A stretch of DNA of 58,696 nt from Chloroflexota bacterium (GTDB lineage Bacteria > Chloroflexota > Anaerolineae > UBA7937 > B3-Chlor). The DNA is taken from assembly GCA_030603665.1 (NCBI GenBank), contig JAUVXJ010000019.1, positions 1 to 58,696 on the forward strand, written 5' to 3'. The translations under genes and the position numbers were made by a program. This document shows, in pieces, positions 31,826 to 41,400 of the stretch (positions within the stretch are counted from its first letter, which is position 1; every line of letters begins with the position of its first letter). Under the pieces are notes generated by a model. That model did not search any database. It was not told the origin of the DNA and saw nothing but the letters and a program-made list of their open reading frames with translations.

Positions 31826-34800
31826 CTAAGGCGGCGAGTCGGGACCCGGAAACGCCTTCAGCACCAGCGGGTCGAAGTGACAGAACGGGTCGTTGACCGC
31901 GATGTCGGTGTTGTTCTCGTCGCAGGGATCGATGTCCTCGGGTGGATGCGTCAGGCTCTCGGGAGGTGTCAGCGTCACCGTATTGGTGAAGGGCCCGCAC
32001 GGCCACCAATCCAGCGTGCCGGTGATGGTGTAGATCACCCACTCGCCTGCCGGGATATCCGCTTGGGCGAAGAGTCCAGGGTCTGGCCACTCGCAAGGCC
32101 CCTCGGGGCAGACGGGCGGCTCACACACCACGTCACAGTCACCGCCGTCGGAGGCGCAACAGGTCCACTCAGGATCCAGGATCTGCACCGGGATAGTGTC
32201 AGAGATGAAGACCCCCTCGGCATCGCTGGGACCCAGGTTGGTCACCGTGACGCTGTAGGTGATGTCCCAACCGGGCAGTGCGATCTCCGGCTCCTGCGTC
32301 TTGAGAACCTCCAGGTCGGCCACTCGGCTGACGATAGTGTGATTGCTCACGACGTCATTGCCATTGTTGTCGTCGAACATGTCGCTGTAGGCGACCGCGT
32401 CGTTGACCAGCACGGTGTAGTCAGGGACCCACGATGGCACGTAACCCACAAAGGTCACGGTGGCACTCATCTCCGGGCCGATGGTGCCCAGGTTGCAGCT
32501 TAGCCGCCGCTCGTCGATGAACTCGGCGGTCAAGCATCCACCCTGGCTGGGCTCGATGCTCTCCACGTCGATCTCCAGCAGTTCGGGGTACGGGAGTGGC
32601 TCGTCCAGGACCATCACGTTCTCCGCCGTCGATGGTCCGGTGTTGCTCACAGTTAGGGTGTAGGTCACCGTGGCCCCGGCTGCCACCTCATCCAGCCACA
32701 GCTCCGTCTCGCCCTCGCAGCCGACCAGCATCTCGCCCCAGGCTTCCTTGGTCAGCTCCAGATCGGCCACAGCGGTGATCTCGTGCTCGGCCGTGGCCTC
32801 GTTGTTGGAGAGGTCGGGATCGTAGTCGGCGCCGGCGACGAAGGCCACGTTGTTGATGTCCTGTGGCTCATTGGCCAGGATCACGACGGTCATCATCCAG
32901 CGGCCGGAGCCAGGCTCGGGGCCCTTGACCTCCAGTGTATCGCTCAGCGCGCAGCTCAGGAACAAGTCCTGCTCGAAGGTGCCGGTCTCTGGATCGCACA
33001 GAGCGTCGCGATCGGAGGTCACCTCCAGCAGGTCGAAAGAGCCGTCGGATTCCAGGACGTCATCCAGGGTGACCTCATGGGCGTAGCCGGTGCCCAGGTT
33101 ATCCACGATCACGGTGTAGGTCAGCTCGTCGCCAGCGCGGACCTCGCCCTCGGGCTTGCCAAACTTCTGGATCTTGAGGTCGGCCCGGCCCCGGATGAGG
33201 GTGGCGGCGCTGGCATAGTCGTTGTACTCGACGGGATCCCACGAGTCACTAACCACCTCTACCGAGTTGCTGACCGTCCCTGGCTCTGCGCCCGGGTCGA
33301 CGCGGCCAAAGATGTAGAAGGTCTTGGTCTCGCCTAGGGCCAGCCCCTCCCAGTAGCACTCGACCATGCCGTCGACGGGATAGCAGGCGGGATCGGTGAC
33401 TAGCTCGAATTGCACCTCGGAGGGCAGGGTGTCGGTGACGAACACGCCGTAGGCGTTGCCCGGGCCGTTGTTGATGACCTCGATGGTGTACATCACCTGC
33501 TCGCCGGCGAAGACCTTCCAGGGCTCGGCCTGCTTGCGCACAGAGAGGTCCGCCTCGTTGTGGACCAACGTGTACACATCGTCCGAGGCACCCCCAGGAT
33601 CGGGCGTGTCGGTGATCAAGTCAGCGTCGTTGTAGATCCACGTCCCGTCTGGCACGTCTGGCTTGATGTAGACGTCGACCAGCACCACAACGCCTGGCGG
33701 ATCCGTCGGCGCGATGTCGCCCAGCGGGCAGATGAGCACGTTCGCGGCGCTCACATTGCAGGGAAGCGGTATCCCGCCTGTAGATCCTTCCTTGAAGGCA
33801 TAAGCACTCACGAACTCGACCTCGTCCGGCAGGAAATCACGCAGCCTCACGTCACGCGATACCGAGGGACCATTGTTGTTGATGTTGTAGCGGTAGGTGC
33901 GGATCTCTCCCGCATACCACGATGGCGGAGGGGCGTCTTTGTCGAGAGTGAGGTCTGCCCCCGTGTTAACCGGGACGTTCACCGAGTCGCGATCGTTGCT
34001 GTTGTTTGGATCGTAGATGTCGCTGGACACCCAGGCATCGTTCTGCAGGGCGCCCATGTAGTCAGGAGAAATGCGAACCCCAACCATGACGGTGGCCATA
34101 GCATCCACGTCAAGGGTGCCAAGGTCGCACCTTAGCGGCGTCGAGCCGGGGGTACCCCACGTACAGCTTCCCTGCGTAGAGTTGACGTTGAGCACCGTCA
34201 CGCCTGCTGGCAGCATGTCCTCCAGCACCACGTTCTGAGCCGCCACAGGTCCGTGGTTGTAGACCTGCAGCCGGAACCGCACGTTGCCGCCTGCAAAGAA
34301 CGGCGGATGCGGCGGAGTAGCTATGGACTTATTGAGCTCCAGGTCCGCCAGAATGGGCTCCAGCACCAGATTGGTGGCCCAGGCGGTGTTGTTGTCTCGG
34401 TTGGTATCGTAAGGCATCGACACCACGACGGTGTTGGTGATCTCGCCTGGTGGTGCATCCGCAAACACCAGAGCCCAGACATCGAAGCTCTTCGTCTCGC
34501 CTGGCATCATGTCGCCCAGGTGGCACTCCAGTTGATCGGGATCTGTGCTCACCAGCTCACAGTCGCCGTCGTCGATCTCGTAGGCCAGCCCGACGGGCAG
34601 AGTGTCCGTGACCATCACGTATGGCGCGCCGGTGGGCCCGTTGTTGGTGACCTCGATGTGGTACAGCTTCTGCTCGCCGGGGTAGATCTTCATGGGCTCG
34701 CTGGTCTTCTCTATGGAGAGATCGGACTCCACATAGGTCTCGTCAGGGCACCAGCCGAAGAACTCCGGCTCACCCTCGATGATCGAATTCTCCCAGAGGA

Positions 34801-36649
34801 TCCTAATCCGAGAGTCGGCGAACCATCCGGGCATGGACCAGATGTCGTCTACCCCAAACTGGTCGCTGACACCGCTGAAGGGGTCATCGTCGGGGATGAC
34901 GTTGCACACTTCCTCGTCGGACTCGGCCCACCACAGCTCCTCGTTGTAGGTGCCCAGCAGGTGCACCATCACAATGCCGTTGGGCGGAATCTCGTCCACG
35001 TAGCAGTGCACGCCGCGGTACTCGTCCCACCACGGCCATGGCAGGTACTCGTGGTAGGTGCAGGTGCCGGTGCCCTGTTCGAAGAAGTAGTCCTCATAGT
35101 CCACGGTGGGGGGCAGCAGGTCCACGAAGTGAACCATGTCTGCCGTGGAGGGGCCGAAGTTCCTGATTCTGATCTCGTACTCCACACCATCGCCGACCCC
35201 GGCCATGTCAGGGAAGCCCCACTTGGTGATGGCCAGCTCGGAGAGGGTCTCGACCTCCACGATGACGTAGTCGCGGTTGTCACTGTTGTCGGGGTCGAAG
35301 ATGTCGCTGTAGGCCCAGGCGTCGTTCTCCAGCGTGCGATAGTCTGAGGGCAGTTCCGCATCCACGTAGTCGGGATCGAAGCGCACGTTGATCGTGACCT
35401 GGGCGTACCCGCCAGAGGGCAGGTCACCCAGGTTGCAGGTCAGCGGTGCCAGGGGATCCCCGGGTATGCCGGTGGTGCAGGAACCGCTACCCTCGCTGAA
35501 AAACACGTCAACCACGGTGACTCCCGCTGGCAGCAGGTCTTGGACCACCACGTTCTCCGCGGTGCTGGGGCCGTAGTTCTGTACAACTAAGTCGAACTGT
35601 GCATTCCCCCCGGCGAAGCAGGTCAGCATGGAGGTCTCACCGTCGTGCCAGCAACCGTCGTGGTACTTTTCGACGGAGAGATCCGCCACGTCGGTGACGT
35701 AGATGAAGTCCTCGGCCATGTTGTTGGAGAGGTCGGGGTCGGCTGTGGGCATGCCCGGCCCCTCCGGCCCATCCGGATCGCGGCTGAAGACGTTGACCAG
35801 GTTGTTCACGTCCTGGGTCTCGTTGGCGCTAAGTACGACCTGAACCACCCACCGCCCCCGGCCAGCTATGTCCTTGGGCTCCAGGGGATCCGCGAGGTCG
35901 CACTCGATGGTCTCACCAGGTCCCTCCGGGATGCCCCCGTCTGGGGCGACATAGCAGGCGTCTGCACGATTCGGATCGCCCAGTACCTCCATCACTGTGA
36001 AGGCGCCACTGGAGAGAATCTCGTCCCGGATGGAGACATTCCGCGCGTATGACGGACCCAGGTTCTCCACGAAGATGGTGTAGGTGAATAACTCCCCTGC
36101 CTCCACGTGGGTGTCCGGCTTGCTCATCTTGACCACCAAGAGGTCAGCCAGATCTTCGATGAAGGTGCCCTCCGCGGCGAAAGGTCCTGGGTATCCGGGG
36201 CTTCCGTCCCAGTCGGTCAGCCAGGCCACGTTGTTGGCCACCACCGTCCCCGTGTCCAAACCCGCCACCGCATTGGGGGCCACCCGGGTCTTGATCTGGA
36301 AGGAGCGCGGCTCATAATCCGACGCATAGAGGAGACAGCCCAGTTCGTTGCCCACCAGCTGGCACCCCTCTGAGATGACGTATGTCCCCCCGGGCGCGGG
36401 GATGTGCGCCAGGGTGTCGCTGATGTAGGTCACCTCGGCCGGCAGCGTATCGCTGACCCACCACAGGCCCATGTCCGGTGGCGTGATGAAGATCTCGTAG
36501 AACAACTCCTCACCGGCGTAGACCGGGTCCGGGGAATCGCTCTTTTCGATGTACACAGGTTCCTGGGCCAGCGCCGCGCTCGCCACGATGAGAAGCACGG
36601 GCACCAGCACCGCCGCTGTCAGAATGGCCAGCTTCTTTCCGGAAACCAT
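31826..36649 (-). CDS. giant secreted DUF11-repeat protein B
   Basis: 1607 residues. The signal peptide (MVSGKKLAILTAAVLVPVLL, cleavage after ~ASAALA) is almost the same as in protein A. Eleven DUF11-type repeats follow, each opening with a pattern such as ADLxxxKxxxPxxVxAGExxxY and NxGPSxAxxVxVxDxLP. Most have the paired cysteines around CxLGDLxPG. Unlike protein A there is no propeller insert. The last repeat and tail (EPEIALPGWDITYSVTVTNL to KAFPGPDSPP) are nearly identical to protein A, including a cysteine-rich loop WTCCASDGGDCD. The middle repeats differ. Its promoter, leader and terminator are also duplicated, so A and B are a tandem duplication of a whole unit. It is predicted secreted and surface-associated; no enzyme motif was seen. 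Confidence 0.9.
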   Translation of the reverse strand: MVSGKKLAILTAAVLVPVLLIVASAALAQEPVYIEKSDSPDPVYAGEELFYEIFITPPDMGLWWVSDTLPAEVTYISDTLAHIPAPGGTYVISEGCQLVGNELGCLLYASDYEPRSFQIKTRVAPNAVAGLDTGTVVANNVAWLTDWDGSPGYPGPFAAEGTFIEDLADLLVVKMSKPDTHVEAGELFTYTIFVENLGPSYARNVSIRDEILSSGAFTVMEVLGDPNRADACYVAPDGGIPEGPGETIECDLADPLEPKDIAGRGRWVVQVVLSANETQDVNNLVNVFSRDPDGPEGPGMPTADPDLSNNMAEDFIYVTDVADLSVEKYHDGCWHDGETSMLTCFAGGNAQFDLVVQNYGPSTAENVVVQDLLPAGVTVVDVFFSEGSGSCTTGIPGDPLAPLTCNLGDLPSGGYAQVTINVRFDPDYVDAELPSDYRTLENDAWAYSDIFDPDNSDNRDYVIVEVETLSELAITKWGFPDMAGVGDGVEYEIRIRNFGPSTADMVHFVDLLPPTVDYEDYFFEQGTGTCTYHEYLPWPWWDEYRGVHCYVDEIPPNGIVMVHLLGTYNEELWWAESDEEVCNVIPDDDPFSGVSDQFGVDDIWSMPGWFADSRIRILWENSIIEGEPEFFGWCPDETYVESDLSIEKTSEPMKIYPGEQKLYHIEVTNNGPTGAPYVMVTDTLPVGLAYEIDDGDCELVSTDPDQLECHLGDMMPGETKSFDVWALVFADAPPGEITNTVVVSMPYDTNRDNNTAWATNLVLEPILADLELNKSIATPPHPPFFAGGNVRFRLQVYNHGPVAAQNVVLEDMLPAGVTVLNVNSTQGSCTWGTPGSTPLRCDLGTLDVDAMATVMVGVRISPDYMGALQNDAWVSSDIYDPNNSNDRDSVNVPVNTGADLTLDKDAPPPSWYAGEIRTYRYNINNNGPSVSRDVRLRDFLPDEVEFVSAYAFKEGSTGGIPLPCNVSAANVLICPLGDIAPTDPPGVVVLVDVYIKPDVPDGTWIYNDADLITDTPDPGGASDDVYTLVHNEADLSVRKQAEPWKVFAGEQVMYTIEVINNGPGNAYGVFVTDTLPSEVQFELVTDPACYPVDGMVECYWEGLALGETKTFYIFGRVDPGAEPGTVSNSVEVVSDSWDPVEYNDYASAATLIRGRADLKIQKFGKPEGEVRAGDELTYTVIVDNLGTGYAHEVTLDDVLESDGSFDLLEVTSDRDALCDPETGTFEQDLFLSCALSDTLEVKGPEPGSGRWMMTVVILANEPQDINNVAFVAGADYDPDLSNNEATAEHEITAVADLELTKEAWGEMLVGCEGETELWLDEVAAGATVTYTLTVSNTGPSTAENVMVLDEPLPYPELLEIDVESIEPSQGGCLTAEFIDERRLSCNLGTIGPEMSATVTFVGYVPSWVPDYTVLVNDAVAYSDMFDDNNGNDVVSNHTIVSRVADLEVLKTQEPEIALPGWDITYSVTVTNLGPSDAEGVFISDTIPVQILDPEWTCCASDGGDCDVVCEPPVCPEGPCEWPDPGLFAQADIPAGEWVIYTITGTLDWWPCGPFTNTVTLTPPESLTHPPEDIDPCDENNTDIAVNDPFCHFDPLVLKAFPGPDSPP

Positions 36650-36985
36650 CTATTCCTCCTTACGTAGCTTCTTTCGACCTCGGTTTGCTATCGCGCAGCG
36701 ACGCGCGAGTAGGGATATGTCGCTTCTCAGTCCAGGAGTAACAGAAGCGCCCCCACGAGAGAAGAGGGAGCGCTGCGAATCGAATGATGGTCTATCGTTG
36801 GGTTGTGGGACAGAACGAGGGAATCGTGGCGGGCGCCCCCAGCGGGAGACGCCAAGAAGGGGGTCCACTCCCTCGGTGGACACTCGAAACTTACCCTATC
36901 GCGGTTCTCCATCGATACCACCAGCCTTGCTTTGTTCCTGTGTGGCCAATAGGGGTAGAGGAAATCAAACGCGCAATCAACGCGC
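36650..36985 (-). promoter_or_regulatory. structured ~336-nt leader of DUF11 protein B gene
   Basis: Counterpart of the leader at 31324-31664. It holds the 42-nt core at 36933-36892 and the 25-nt hairpin at 36712-36688 (CTA/TAG where copy A has CTG/CAG). The shared arm GGGGGCGCTTCT (36754-36743) can pair with upstream AGCGCTCCC (36774-36766) or downstream AGAAGCG (36727-36721). The downstream stem is a perfect 7 bp here. A further stem GTCCAC/GTGGAC lies around 36880-36862. Confidence 0.6.
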
Positions 36986-36991
36986 AAGTCC

Positions 36992-37020
36992 ATTATAGCG
37001 GATGCTTGATTACCTGTCAA
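36992..37020 (-). promoter_or_regulatory. perfect consensus promoter TTGACA-17-TATAAT for DUF11 gene B
   Basis: On the minus strand the -35 is at 37020-37015 and the -10 at 36997-36992, spacer 17. The spacer resembles that of gene A (AATCAAGCATC against ATTCAAGCATC). Confidence 0.9.
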
Positions 37021-37173
37021 GGCCCCCCGGAGTCGATCCTCCCTCCACTGGCCATGCACGCGGGGCGTCGTGCGGGGACCTCACGCCACGATCCTGGCGC
37101 ATGGCTACCACTGGCTTGGCGCTTGCAGAGACCACCCGGAGGTTCTCAATCTGCGGGCGGTCGTAGTAGGTAC

Positions 37174-37202
37174 TTGACAACTAACGAGAAATCTGCTAGA
37201 AT
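37174..37202 (+). promoter_or_regulatory. promoter TTGACA-17-TAGAAT for PEP-CTERM protein 1
   Basis: Perfect -35 at 37174-37179, -10 TAGAAT at 37197-37202 (5/6), spacer 17. The leader before ATG 37331 is about 120 nt. Confidence 0.8.
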
Positions 37203-37330
37203 CTACATAAATCAGGCAGCAAGCATCCTGTTCTGACCTCTGCGTTGGCGCCTGCGAGTGACTCGTTCGGAAAGGCGGGCGTCGTATGTGCGCCTCCCAC
37301 GCATCAGGATGGAAAGGAAACTCAACGAAG

Positions 37331-38326
37331 ATGTCAACAAAGAGGGCTTGGAGAGGGTTGGCGTTGACTGCGGCCCTGGTGGCAGCCCTGCTGCTCCCTT
37401 TGGTGGCCTTGCCCGCCTGGTCGGCCGAGGGGCCTGATGGGGACTCCACGCCTTCCAGGTCTCGCGGATCGCGTGGGGACTCGGGGGGGCAGGTCAGCCA
37501 GAATGGTGCCCCGATCATCGGCTATTCCATCGACTCCGACGCCACCGGATCGCTGTGGAGCATAGACCTCACGACGGGGGTGGCGACCCGAATCGGGTCC
37601 ACAGGTTTTCGTGACATTGAGTCCCTCAGCCTCAGGGCGAACGGCGTGTTGTATGGTGTGGACGACGCGAGTAATCAACTGGTGACGTGCAGTACGCAGA
37701 GTGGCGCATGCACCGGGGTGGGTTCCTTGGGCGTCGACATCACAGACACGGGACTCTCTTTCACCAGCGATCAAACCCTGTGGATGTCCACCGACGAGCC
37801 GGGACCGCCGTTTAGATTCTACAGACTCAACCCAAATACTGGCGCAGCCACCGTGATCGGACCCCAAGGACAGGAGGTCACGGGACTGGCCTTCTGGAAC
37901 GACGTCCTGTACGGCCTGGGCGGCGACTATAACGACAACCTGGTGATCATGAACAGGTCGACGGGGGCCGCAACGCCGGTTGGCCCTCTGCTGACCGTCT
38001 CCCTGGTTGACGGTGGCATCGACTTCGACGGTAGCGGCGTTCTGTGGGGCATCAGCGACCCCAGCGATACTGAAACTATTCCCAGCCAGATCTTCACCAT
38101 CGACACTTCAACGGGTGCAGCCACGGTGGTGGCGACGGTGACCGACTCCGATGACAAGCAGCTTTGGGGCTTCGAGAGCCTGGCCGTCTGGCCCGCCGGC
38201 TTGGTGCCGCCTGAGGAGGAGGAGGAGGAGCCCTTCGTGCCGGAGCCGGGGACGCTGCTGCTCTTGGGCAGCGGGCTGGCTGGCTTGGCAGGATATGCCA
38301 GGTTGCGCAGGCGAAGAACGGACTGA
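37331..38326 (+). CDS. PEP-CTERM sorted protein with propeller-like repeats
   Basis: 331 residues from ATG 37331, chosen because the signal peptide starts there (MSTKRAWRGLALTAALVAAL, cleavage after PAWSA); ATG 37286 is in frame but gives an extra hydrophilic stretch. The mature part has repeated units such as GSLWSIDLTTGVATRIGSTG, FRFYRLNPNTGAATVIG, LVIMNRSTGAATPVG and IFTIDTSTGAATVVA, about 45 residues apart, as in DUF4394/propeller-like proteins. The C-terminus is a clear sorting signal: an EEEEEE stretch, VPEPGTLLLLGSGLAGLAGY and an Arg cluster RLRRRR. Such tails are removed by an exosortase, and the protein then joins the cell surface or exopolymer. No exosortase gene is in this window. 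Confidence 0.88.
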   Translation: MSTKRAWRGLALTAALVAALLLPLVALPAWSAEGPDGDSTPSRSRGSRGDSGGQVSQNGAPIIGYSIDSDATGSLWSIDLTTGVATRIGSTGFRDIESLSLRANGVLYGVDDASNQLVTCSTQSGACTGVGSLGVDITDTGLSFTSDQTLWMSTDEPGPPFRFYRLNPNTGAATVIGPQGQEVTGLAFWNDVLYGLGGDYNDNLVIMNRSTGAATPVGPLLTVSLVDGGIDFDGSGVLWGISDPSDTETIPSQIFTIDTSTGAATVVATVTDSDDKQLWGFESLAVWPAGLVPPEEEEEEPFVPEPGTLLLLGSGLAGLAGYARLRRRRTD

Positions 38327-38350
38327 TCTCTCGTTACTTCTAGATAGCAC

Positions 38351-38380
38351 AAGGGCCGTCCTATGCCAGGACGGCCCTTT
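38351..38380 (+). terminator. intrinsic terminator after PEP-CTERM protein 1
   Basis: AAGGGCCGTCCT (38351-38362) and AGGACGGCCCTT (38368-38379) form a perfect 12-bp stem with a 5-nt loop, then TGGTTCTCCCTT. It lies 24 bp after the stop. Confidence 0.8.
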
Positions 38381-38485
38381 GGTTCTCCCTTCCTTGGATA
38401 GACGTCTGAGGTCTGGCGCGGTCTGAAGGGTCCCTCCACGCAACCTGGACGCTGGGGCGGCCAACTTCCCGGCCATCACTCCACT

Positions 38486-41400
38486 TCACTCCACGGGCGA
38501 GAACTTCATAATGCGGTGGTTGTTGGAATCGGAGATGTACAGATTACCCTCACCATCTACCTCTATGCCCGTGGGCAGGTCGAAGGAGGCCTCATCGGTT
38601 CCGTACTTGCCGAAGATGGTGACGAGCTCTCCCTCACTGTCGAAGATCAGGACCCGGGAGGCCTCCGGGTCGGTGGTGTATACGTAGCCTCTATCATCCA
38701 CCGCCAAATACGGCTTGTTGACAATGGACTGGCCCATCCAGGCCTGCACCGTCCACTGACGGAGGAACTGGAATTCGCCGTCGAAGACCTGTATGCGCTG
38801 GTTCCAGGTGTCAGCCACGTACACATTGCCCTCCTGATCGACGGCGATACCCACCGGCTCTAGAAACTCTCCAGCGCCTGGTCCATCGCCACCCCATTGG
38901 CCAAGGGGGTTGCCTTCTGAATCGAACTTCTGGATGCGCTTGTTTCCAGTGTCGGTCACGTACAGGTTGCCGTCAGCGTCGATGACCAGGTCTCGAGGGC
39001 CATAGAACATGCCTTGAGGCTCCAGGAGTTGTCCACCGGCATCCTGGAAGACGCCCCAGTAGGTGACCAGCTCGCCTTCTGAGGTAAAGCGCTGAATGCG
39101 GTGGTTCCAGGTGTCCGCTACGTAGACATCGCCCTCATGGTCCACGGTGATGCCCCATGGTTCGCTCAGTTGGCCCGGTTCCGATCCGAAGGAGCCCCAG
39201 GCCGTGACGAAGTTGCCCTGGGCGTCGAACTTCTGGATGCGGTGGTTCTGGCTGTCGGCTACGAATACGTTGCCCTCCGAGTCGATAGCCAGTCCCTTGG
39301 GGAAGCTGAACTGACCGTCCAGAACGCCGGCCTCACCCCAAGTCGCGCTGCTGCGCAGCTCCTCGTAGGCTTCCGCGTACTGGGTGGTGGCCTCCACCTG
39401 ATGGGGCACGGTTATGGCGCTGGACTGCCAGATCTGAGAGGCCACGTCCCGACGTACGTAGTAGGCGAAATCGGCGGACCCGAGGGGTCTCTCCAACTCC
39501 CGGTAGAGCAGGAAATTGACGGCGCTCTGTCTTGCACTCGGGTCGCGCAGATTCTCGATCACGGTGCAGGTCACATCGCCATGGGTGGTCGGGTCGCCGC
39601 CACGCAGGAAACTGATGGCCGACTGGCGGGTCTCCGTCTTGAGCAGCGACTGGACGACGTTGCAGTCCTGGAAGCTGCGGTAGTCCTCCGGGAACCACCA
39701 GCGTAGTTTGTACTGGTACCGCACGTAGTCGCCCAGATAGGGCCTGACAGCGCTTTCATTGTCCAGGCCCACGAACACCACAGGGGCATCGAGAGGGCCC
39801 ACGGGTTCCTTCCCGAAGAAGGCTTTGTTGGGATAGTCACGCAGGTACCACCACAGTGGCCAACTGGTGAATTCATCGAAGGCGACCTTCATCTCTTTGC
39901 CGCCCGCCAGCCTGCCCGAGAGCTGCTCCACCTCCTCCACGAGCATCGTGACGTCGGGAGTGGTCTGGGTGTAGATGAGCATGTCCTTGGCGACGTCGCT
40001 GTGAACGTAGGTCGCTATCCACGCGTAGCGGATGGTGAACACGGTCAGTATTAGGACCGTGGTGAAGAGAATCATGCGGGCGACGGACGAGCGGTGGAGT
40101 CGTCTGGCGACACGCAGAACCAAGTAGATGAGCACGCCGGAGAGGACGAGGCTGGCCATCCAGCGCATGAGAGTGTTCAGCTCTCCCAGGTTGGGTCCGG
40201 CGGCTGACAGGCCCCGCAGGAGTAAACGCAGGACGTCGAGGGAGGAGGAGAGGAAGGCCATCAGGACCAGCCCTGCTGTGGGCAGCAGGATCAGGAGATA
40301 GTACCCTCCGTGCTGCCGGAGGTTGTCCCAATCGGTGCGCTCGACCACCTCACCGATGAAGCGAGCAGCCAGCAGAATGAGGGGCAGCGAGAGATGCACG
40401 ATCAGCCAGGGCATCTTCTCGCCCGCCCAGCCGTAGATGACGAATGCGGTCAGGATCCAGTAAGCCAGGAAGACCCAGAAGATATCAGACAACGGCCACA
40501 CGGACTTCTTATCGGCTGATCGCCGCACCCTCCGCGCCAGTCTCAAGGACAGGTAACCCATGCCCGTCAGACTCAGCAGGAGGGGGAGGAACTCGTAGAG
40601 AGGGAGGAGGATGAAATAGTAGAACCACGGCTGGCCGCCGCGCTGTACGTCCTGCTGCACCAGCCAGTACCCCAGTGCTCCTATGGGCCCGGTGAGGAGT
40701 CCACCCATGTTGGTCAGGAGAGTTGTGTGCAGCAGAATGTAGATGGCCCAGAAGATGCCAGCGGCGGCCAACCAGCGGCGTCGGTCCCAGGCCAGGCCGA
40801 GGGCTGCGAAGACCGCCGTCACCAGTAGAAGGATGAGGAGATCCTGTTGGCCGTAGTTGACGTAGTCCAGCGCATCCCACAGCCCGAGGACTTTGATGAT
40901 CATCGCCGAGAAGTAGAGGGGCGCGCACAGACTCCCGATCACAATCACGAGGTCGAAGGAAGCCAGGTCCGGTGGGAACTTGCGGTCCTGCAACCACTCC
41001 CAGAAAAAGAGGAGCGCCAGGAAGGTGCCAAAGATGAAGGTAGTGATGAAGGATATCTCCTTAGTGGTGAAGACCAGGGCCAGAGCCGCGGCCAGTAGGT
41101 ATAGGTAGAGGTCCTTTCGCTGATGCAGATACTTGATCACAGCGATGAACATCAGGATCTCAAAGCCAGCGGCGAAGATGTCCATGCGGATGAATCGAGA
41201 GAAGTACAGGAACCCGGGCGAGATGGCAAGCATAGCGGCGGCGGCCAGAGCCCCGTATCTCCCCAGCCACTTGCGCAGGAACCAGGGAGCGATAACGATG
41301 CCGATTCCGAAGAGAGCTGGTGCGACCCGTGAAGTGTAGTCGCTGACCCCGAAAAGGAAGTAGATGACGGCGGTTGCGTGGTAGAGAAACGGTCCGTGGA

